Source: Holacanthus passer (taxonomy: Eukaryota > Chordata > Actinopteri > Pomacanthidae). Taken from it: 64,000 nucleotides of DNA. The notes below the pieces were generated by a model. The model saw only the letters and a program-made list of their open reading frames with translations. It did not search any database and had not been told where the DNA came from. Of this stretch, positions 56,839 to 64,000 are shown in pieces. Position 1 is the first letter of the stretch; each line of letters starts with the position of its first letter. The DNA is taken from assembly GCA_025331565.1 (NCBI GenBank), contig JAFREQ010000015.1:1798001-1862000 (forward strand), given 5' to 3'. The position numbers and the translations under genes were made by a program.

Positions 56839-58363
56839 CGTTAAACACACAAGAGTTTTCCTCAATCAACAGGTGCATCAGCGGACTTCCAGATGTGAGC
56901 AGAAGCAGAGGGTTCCCATCCTGGATAGATTTGATGTAAAGCAAAAATTTGAAAAAGGGTTAAAAAGAGTTCCTCGCTCTCCTTTCTGTGCTCGGAGCAG
57001 TGATGATGACAGACCCTTATGAGAGAATAATGTTTGAAAAGTCAGAGGATGTTGTCTGGTTTTCAGTCGAGCTGTGAGAGGAGAGTTCAAATAACCTGCT
57101 GCTCCGCCGCCCATTGGCTCTCCCGCCGACCAATCGCTTCTCTGCAGAGCTCTGTGAGGAAAAGCTTGCAGAGCAGCAGCAAACCAGCGTATGAAAAATC
57201 TTGCACATGTAAGAATATCAGCAAATGCGGTCATTAGATTTACTAGTGAGCTTTTGCCTGGTGTGACTGCAGCCTGTGCTAAGCAGTTTGACGTGCTCTC
57301 ATATTTTCTGCATGAATCTGGTGCGGTTTTGCAAAAAAAAAAAATCGCGTCAGCAAATAATACATGTTTTACCAGGGAATTTTGGAAATTTACGGCTGTA
57401 ATTACACGGTTGCTAATAACCAGCAAAACCACCAAGCTGTGCCTCGTGTCAGGCGGCGAATCCTGCTGAGCCGAAATGGGTTTTTAGTACAAATTGGCTC
57501 ATAATGAAGTCAACACAAACACTGGAAAATGAAATCGATCCTCGACCATATAATCCTCAGATAGTGTTGCACATGTACTTAGCAGATTTTGGAGTCAGGA
57601 AGTGTGTTAACATGTGCGACGGAGTGTCAGAATTGTACGTCTCCTTCGCTGTCTGCAGCGTGAGCAGGGACAATCCAACCATGATGCACATATTTGTCTG
57701 TTTGTCTCCATTTTGGAGCAACAGGGACTGTGAACAATTATAAAAACGGGGTCTGAAAAAAGCTCAGCGTTGTCATTAGTGTAACTATATGACAACATTG
57801 GGCACCGGGCCCAGTATTCAAAGACTCGGTGGCTCAACTTTAGTTGTCATCCACGTATGTTTTTCCTCTCTTATGTAAGACTGTTTGGTTCTACAGTAAT
57901 GACTTTGCCATACACAATCATAACTTAATAATCTTTAAGCAAACATATGCGATAATATGGGTTTTTCCTTCCGACTGATGAAGCTTTTGAAGGTTGTGGC
58001 TACAGTCCGAGCGGCACTTGTTCGACAGTTGAACATATTAAAGGACTCCATAACTCTCATCCCTGTTCATAATTCAGCAGTATCAGTGGGAAGGTTGAGT
58101 TTCAATGAGTTTCAAAGCTGAAAAACACATGGACCAGAAGCATCCCCCGTTAGGCGCAGTAAATTCCTCGCTCACATTCCTCAGCAGCGGTAGGAGAGTG
58201 CTACATGCTATCACACACCATTTACTCCTGTCCCTCTGTGATATGTTCACCGGCTCCGCTGTTGATATTAGCTGGGAACACGCCTACATTCGGCAGCCAG
58301 GAGACCTGTAAAAAGCACTGTGCAAGGACATATATCTCTTTTTGTTTGGATTGTTTGGCACTC

Positions 58364-58366
<3 letters not shown>

Positions 58367-58397
<31 letters not shown>
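58367..58397. repeat. (GT)n microsatellite
   Basis: Uninterrupted GT run of about 15 units. Confidence 0.95.
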
Positions 58398-58398
<1 letters not shown>

Positions 58399-60150
58399 GC
58401 AGGTTCACAAACTCCAGGCCTGTCCAAAGGGTCAAACATTGAGCAAAATCTGTGTTTGAGAAATTGATTGTATCAAATATCCTGAAGAGGCAACTTTTCT
58501 CCTTTAACTTCCATTATTTCTTATTTAGTATCGGAACCTTTCCCAATCAGGTGGTTGCTTTAAAGCTGCAGGCATCGATATTTTCATGTGAACAATGAGA
58601 CTGTGATGTATGACAGTTTCTGGTCACACCAGACCGAGTAAGGCTGTAGTTACGAAACCCTTGAGTGTATTGAACTGAGCAATTGTGCCTTTCATTTCTT
58701 ACAAATTCAACTTCGTCATTGTTTCTTCAGTCAAAAGTTGCATAGTCTGGCTTTAACGTGTCAATTTATCAGGTTACAGGAATTAGTTGATTACTCAGTT
58801 AACAGTACAATAAACTAAAACTGTTTCCCTTCCTGCTTTAGGTTTTTCATAATTAACTCTTACATCCGTTCAGCCTGTGCCTGTGCTGTGTTGGTTGTTT
58901 AAAACTTATGAACGTCTCATGCGAAGACGAAGATATCGCTCAGCATCGGTCGTATTTATTTTCACGTACTTCGAATAGACAGTTACATGATTGAGCCAAA
59001 TTATCCGAGACCAATTGACATCATACTTCTGTGTAATGTTTGAAGTGGGCGCTGCAACGAACATAAAACGGCGGGTTTTCATTGGATTGCTCCGGTGTCT
59101 TAAACGGCATCGTTATGATCTCAGAGGGTGCCTGCAGATTCTCAGCAGTGTGATGAAATTATACTGCCACGCTTTGGCTGAGGTCGGGCTTCGGGGCCTG
59201 GCACAAGCGCGACTGTTGTCCTGACAGTCTGCTTTATGTGCTTTGGCGATCAGGAGATGTGTAAACGCACCAATGAGTGCATCTCCACTCATCCATTTAT
59301 GCCACTGTGTCTTCTGTGTGTGCTCAGTTGTGTTTGACACTGACAAGCCCGCCAAAGGAAAATAAATACCTGAGGCAAAATGCTCTTTAGCCTCGCAGCT
59401 TAATCCTCTATGTTGAACAGTAAGCTTTTATGTGCAGTCGTAACTTTCACTCTGTACGTCTGCGAGGGCCCGAGTCCCTTGAAAGCAATTACAGTCTCCC
59501 CACATCATGCAGCTTCCTCCCAAACATGACATGATAGACACATTAACACTCCTTCACACCCAATTGAGCGCAGCATCCAAAAAGAGGAAGGAAACACTGT
59601 GAATGTGGAGGAATGCGGCCATTAAAAAGAAGTAGATTAAAGCAGCTTGTGTGTGAAGGAGAACAGCAGAATCTGCACCCGACAGCTGTGATGCTCAAAC
59701 ATGAGTATTTGTCAATGGGGTGTTTCTGACAATGATTTTTATTTGTCTCAATATGTTTTTGTATAAAAAGACATCTTCACAATTAATGGTCCATAACGGA
59801 GTTTATTCAAGCCTTAAAAATGCTTAAGTTTCTAAAGTGAATATTACAATATCTGTGAAGCAAAGACACTGATTTTCCTTATCTACAATATGGACACAAT
59901 TCTGAAACCTACAGCCATCCAACAGGTTTCCCTTCTTTGTCATCTACACTCTAATTGACCGTTATCTTGTTTGTGCTCCTATTTTGTACAGCATGTTGTT
60001 GGCAAAATGTCTCCCTGACTGCTACTAATAATATTTCTCTGGTGTACATTACAGTTAATTGAAGTGCAGCAGCTGTCAGAATAATTACATGCTGATGTTT
60101 GCGACTTGGCAGGGAAGGATTACACTCAGCCACAAGCTCTGGAGAGTTTC

Positions 60151-60180
60151 TTTTTTTTTCTTCTTCTTCTTCTTCTTCTT
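60151..60180. repeat. (TTC)n trinucleotide repeat
   Basis: Poly-T followed by about nine TTC units, then CTCC. Confidence 0.9.
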
Positions 60181-60246
60181 CTCCTCCGTCTCGCGAGCCG
60201 ACGTTATTTCAGCCAAATGCCAACAGAAAAGCTGGCTCTGAGACAG

Positions 60247-60248
<2 letters not shown>

Positions 60249-60279
<31 letters not shown>
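60249..60279. repeat. (GA)n microsatellite
   Basis: About 15 uninterrupted GA units. Confidence 0.95.
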
Positions 60280-60283
<4 letters not shown>

Positions 60284-60467
60284 TTGTGTTTGCCTAATTA
60301 GATACACACTATAGGAACGTATGGAAAACTGTAGCGATCACAGGACTTGTTTACAAATGGAAAAATATTTAAAATATTACAAAAATTCTTATTACTTTAT
60401 ACTTTATGCTGCACATACAATTAAGTAATTTTTTTCCTTCTTTTCTTCTTTCTTTCTTCTTCAAAGT

Positions 60468-63400
60468 TCAAATCCAGCCGCTCAAGTGACCACAGCTTCT
60501 CCGAGCTTTTGTTGGTGAGAAGCAAACCCACTCTGCAGGAAGCCAGTGGATTTCAGCCTTTTCTACCTTCACGAGGTCTGCCTTCAGCTCTCTGAACGCC
60601 ACAGCAATATCTCCGTTAACTATCACCTTGTCGAACAAGTGACCGCACTGGCTCTCCATGGTTTCAGCCAAGTTGATCATGTCCTCGAAATCCTCCTCCT
60701 GTGACAAGAGAGCGCCTGGGTAAATAAAATGTTGTACAACCCTAATTCCAAAAAAATTGTGATGTTGAACAAACAATAAATAACACAGAATGTGATAATT
60801 TTTTAATTCTTTTTCCACATATACTCAATTGAAAACAGTACAAAGACAATATATTTAATGTCTGATCTCATCAACTGCAATGATTTTTGTAAATATCTGC
60901 TTATTCTGAATTTGATGGCAGCAACACGTTTCAAACAAGTTGGGACAGGAGCAACAAAAGACTGTGAAAGTTGTGGACTGATCCAAAAACACCTGTTTGG
61001 ATCATTCCACAGGTAAACAGGTTCATTGGTAAAAGGTGATAGTATCATGATTGGATATGAAGGGTTCATCCTGTCGTCCACAAGCAAGCATGGAGCGAGG
61101 TTCAACACTTTGTGAACACATGGGCTCGGGAACACTTCGTAAAACTGTCATCAGTAAACACAGTTTGTTGGCAAATGATTGCATTCTGATTTTATTTATG
61201 TTTTACACCGTGTCCCAACTTTTTCTGAATCTGGGCTTTAACAAAATGCTATATTTGGTCTCCAAAAGCTAGTCAGCTTTTCTTTTCATAGTTTAGTTTG
61301 TGCGTCCTTTGTTAAACCATCAGGTAAGAGTAAAAAAATCTGCACAGTAGGACAAAAAGCAAAGCAAGCAAAGCAAAAGCAAATGATGATCAATGATATT
61401 TCATTGTTAATCTGACAAACACTGTTGATGGAATGCTAACAGACCAGCTACGGCACAACCATATGGTGACAAAACAAAACATCCTCCACGAAGTTGTTTT
61501 ACAATAATCTGCACATACTGTAACGTAACAGGTCAGGGAACGGATCCCCATGACCATTCAACTATACAGACCAAGGCGTAACACATCATTACATGCTGAG
61601 AGTAAAGGATAAGAGGCCTTTTCACACACACACAGCTGTAGTTGAAAGCACAGTCCTGTAAGATATGCCTGAACTATCTAAGGGCCGTGGTGCTTGGCAC
61701 TGGGCAAACTCCAGCTGGGCTGCAACACAGGTGTGTGACCTCATGGGTTTAATAAGGGCAACATGGGCAGCCGGGGTCAAACAGTGACTGAGAAGCCAGA
61801 TGGGGGTTATGAAAGTGACCTGGCATCTTTTTGTCGTGTCTAAAACACCATTAAACATATATGCTTTTATTTTGAAAGTGAACACAAACTCACCAGAGCA
61901 ACATATGAATCCCATCCTCATTTACATCACATATACACACAAGACGTAACCCTTCATCTTCTGGACAAAATATACTCACCTATACATTAGTTATGGAACA
62001 AGAAGCCACCCACCAAGCAGCTTGTAACTCCCCTGTCTCTTAAATGCCTCTTAAATGCAAACCACAGGGTCAACCATGTGCAAGGCATGAGTAAGGGAGT
62101 TTTAGGTGTGTGTATGTCTGAGGGGCTGGGTGGAGGTATTACGGCCAGGGTGTTTGACCTCACACCGCCCTGCATGTTACAAGACATGGAACAAGCACCT
62201 GACTTCACACATGTACCTGATGTTTTCTGTGCATTCGTGTCATAGTTTCTCTTACCAAAAAGATCCTCATTGGGTTCTTGTCCTCTTCATTGCAGATGAA
62301 TTTAGCTCTCCGTCTGGTGAGGCGGAGCTCCTCTATACGCGGGGGCTTCACAAACACCACGTATGGTTTGAATTCAGATGTGTACACATGTTTTATTTTC
62401 TGTGGTGGCGAAGATGGAATAGAAGGAGGTTACATGAAGGCAGTATTTATGTTACAATGAGTTGTCTGAACAATATAGACAAACATTAAAGGGGGAAAAA
62501 AAACACAAATACAGATACAGACCAACCAGCACTGTTTTAATGTAACATGTTGAATTTTTTTTTTTTTAATGTTCCAACTGAACATGATGACATGAAAAAG
62601 TATGATTTAAAGCGTGATCTTGGTTTGAACCATGAGGAATTATTTTCTTATTTACTTTACTAAATGATGTCCACATGTACCACAGTACTTGCAACAGCTA
62701 ACACTGTCATAGTTTTGAGTTGTTATTTTTCTGTTTTATTTTGAAAGAATGCCTCCTCGGCTGGTTCAGTTGTCTTTACTTCCTGTCATTGTGTCTTTCC
62801 CGCCTTTAGGATTGTTGATTGTTTTCACCTGTGCTCTTACCCTTCTTGTTATTTAGTCTGTGTGTTCCCCTCTGTCTTTGCCAGTTTGTCCTTGGACCCA
62901 GTGTCAAGTGTTTCAGCTGTTCCTTGTGTTTTGGACTTTTTGCTTTGTTTTCATGGATGTGGTCTGTTTTTCAGACTTTTGATTCTTGTCAGCTGCCATT
63001 TAGATTTGTGTGTGTGTTTGGAATTGATCCCATTTATTTGTGAAAATAATAATCACTGAACTGCATTGGCTCTGCTCTTGGGTCCTTTTGCCTGTGTTCC
63101 TGTTTTCTAGCTTAAACACTGCAACAAATTCCCATTGACTTGAGAGTGAAGTTTCTACTTGTTAGCAAGAACCTTAAGTCACAGGGCTTAACACCTATGG
63201 AGATTCACTCTTTCCCTCCTCTGCACAGGCAGCCCAACAAACCAATAGAATGCGATCCCTCACTGGCTTCCCAACATATGAACACTGCCAATTGTGTTCG
63301 ATGGAGGGCCTGGCTAAGCGGGAAAGACCACTGCCAGGAAGCAAACCCTGTAGTGTTGACACATGCCCTGAGAAACTTCATTTTTCTGATTCAAACATCA

Positions 63401-63950
63401 ACAGGTCACATGATGAAAAAGTTCTCATAGCCGATTATCTTCATTTGATGGCCTTACAGACTTACACTCGGGTGCACATCCAGGAGGCACACCTTGCCCT
63501 CAGCCATCACTCTGTGCACAGAGTCTAGACTTGTTCCATAGTAATGTCCACCATATCTCCCATATTCTATAAACCTAGAGACAGGGACAGACACAGACAG
63601 GAAAGACAGATTAAAATGGACATTACCACCATGGGAAAGGAAACCTCAAGAGCGACATGTGCACATACAGTACCTATGATTGAGAATATCCTCTTCAAAC
63701 ATGTGAATCGACACAAAATGATAATCCACTCCTTCGTTCTCCTGCTTTCTCTTCTCACGTGTGGTGTCTGAAAGAGAACAGGACGGGAAGCTGACGACAG
63801 CTTTTAAAAAGATGAGAAACCATTGTGTGTGTGCGGGAGGCAAAGGTGTCAGTTTTTGATGTCTCTTACGTGGGACAGTGACGCCATAGTGGTCGGGGTC
63901 GGATATCAGGAGCCTTCTCTTCAGTTCATTAACGCCAACGCCGTCAGGCC
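60468..63950 (-). CDS. mpp7: MAGUK p55 family member 7, C-terminal five exons
   Basis: Scaffold of epithelial polarity and tight junctions that works with DLG1 and LIN7 (family knowledge). Exons in transcript order: 63950-63870, 63767-63674, 63574-63466, 62399-62256, 60698-60468; all phases match. They encode the guanylate-kinase-like domain from GPDGVGVNELKRRLLIS (a degenerate P-loop, as in MAGUKs) through HYGVTVPHTTREKRKQ, GHYYGTSLDSVHRVM, EFKPYVVFVKPP and EEDFEDMINLAETMESQCGH. The 48-codon fourth exon equals its human counterpart in length. The final exon continues past the usual HWVPVSWLHS end with about 17 extra residues (FSPTKARRSCGHLSGWI). The L27, PDZ and SH3 domains lie beyond the right edge. 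Confidence 0.93.
60699..62255 (-). other. mpp7 last intron
   Basis: Holds MITE copy B next to the acceptor and otherwise unremarkable sequence, with an AG/CAAA-rich patch at 61350-61385. Confidence 0.6.
60735..61240. mobile_element. MITE copy B, inverted relative to copy A
   Basis: Starts tacaaccctaattccaaaaa and ends gtgtcccaactttttctgaa then tctgggctttaa. The interior (caagttgggacaggagcaac; ccaaaaacacctgtttggat) is the reverse complement of the middle of 25065-25610. The right flank keeps TTAA and the left does not. Its left end is 35 nt upstream of the last mpp7 splice acceptor. Confidence 0.75.
62755..63110 (+). mobile_element. Probable retroelement 3'-tail fragment
   Basis: T-rich, low-complexity strand bias with tagtctgtgtgttcccctct, ctttgccagtttgtccttgg and a terminal aactgcattggctctgctc then ttgggtcc. 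This resembles a common fish non-LTR or SINE-like tail, recognised from memory. It lies in the mpp7 intron 62400-63465, which otherwise has only a T run near 62555. Confidence 0.35.
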
Positions 63951-64000
63951 CTTGAGACAAAGATCAAAACAGTGTGTTCTGCATGTGGGTATTCATTCCC

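Larger units (their letters stand above)
56839..60467. other. mkx upstream region and mpp7 3' flank
   Basis: Contains the mkx promoter immediately right of 56838 (moderate GC, no TATA noted), a (GT)n at 58367-58397, and TTC and GA microsatellites at 60151-60180 and 60249-60279. The part from about 59800 to 60467 may be mpp7 3'UTR (candidate AATAAA on the minus strand at 59802-59807). The stretches 58920-59230 and 59960-60110 are complex single-copy sequence. I find no sign of armc4/odad2, which lies between MKX and MPP7 in human. Confidence 0.5.

Noticed and set aside
60099..60314. Frames rich in Phe/Ser/Leu near 60150
   Set aside because: They arise from the TTC and GA microsatellites.
1..64000. 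A novel multi-gene operon-like or defence-type system
   Set aside because: All supported genes are well-known single vertebrate genes with separate promoters and no shared biochemical theme.

Overview
This is a vertebrate nuclear genome window from a ray-finned fish, most likely a percomorph teleost. The evidence is spliced genes with GT-AG introns, compact vertebrate orthologues, a gene order like human 10p12.1, and dispersed repeats typical of percomorph genomes (family likeness judged from memory). It holds seven protein-coding genes and no operon, CRISPR array, rRNA or convincing tRNA gene.

Layout, left to right: abi1 (minus strand; its first 9 coding exons at 236-21378, with the SH3-coding 3' end off the left edge); a 1.4-kb head-to-head promoter; acbd5 (plus, 13 coding exons, 22762-29073); yme1l1 (plus, 18 coding exons, 30362-37186); ptchd3 (minus, 4 exons, 40064-43318), tail-to-tail with yme1l1; rab18 (plus, 7 exons, 44659-47828), head-to-head with ptchd3; mkx (minus, 6 exons, 50641-56838), tail-to-tail with rab18; and the last five coding exons of mpp7 (minus, 60468-63950), whose 5' part lies off the right edge. 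Exon boundaries were set by splice consensus, reading-frame phase and family protein similarity, and phases are consistent throughout.

The genes do not form one pathway. They act in actin/WAVE regulation (Abi1), peroxisome-ER tethering (Acbd5), mitochondrial inner-membrane proteolysis (Yme1l1), Patched-like membrane transport (Ptchd3), ER/lipid-droplet trafficking (Rab18), tendon and connective-tissue transcription (Mkx) and cell polarity (Mpp7). What links them is conserved synteny. I found no clearly novel multi-gene system. The most interesting observations are a 15-nt abi1 microexon preceded by UGC motifs, three GC-AG introns in two neighbouring genes, a three-level nested transposon in an abi1 intron, two ZNF143-type motifs in the abi1/acbd5 shared promoter, a duplicated piece of the acbd5 3'UTR inside its own intron, a Rab18 C-terminus ending CSIP, a long SCT-repeat insertion in Mkx, and an extended Mpp7 C-terminus. 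The a/b teleost paralogue suffixes could not be assigned from sequence alone.
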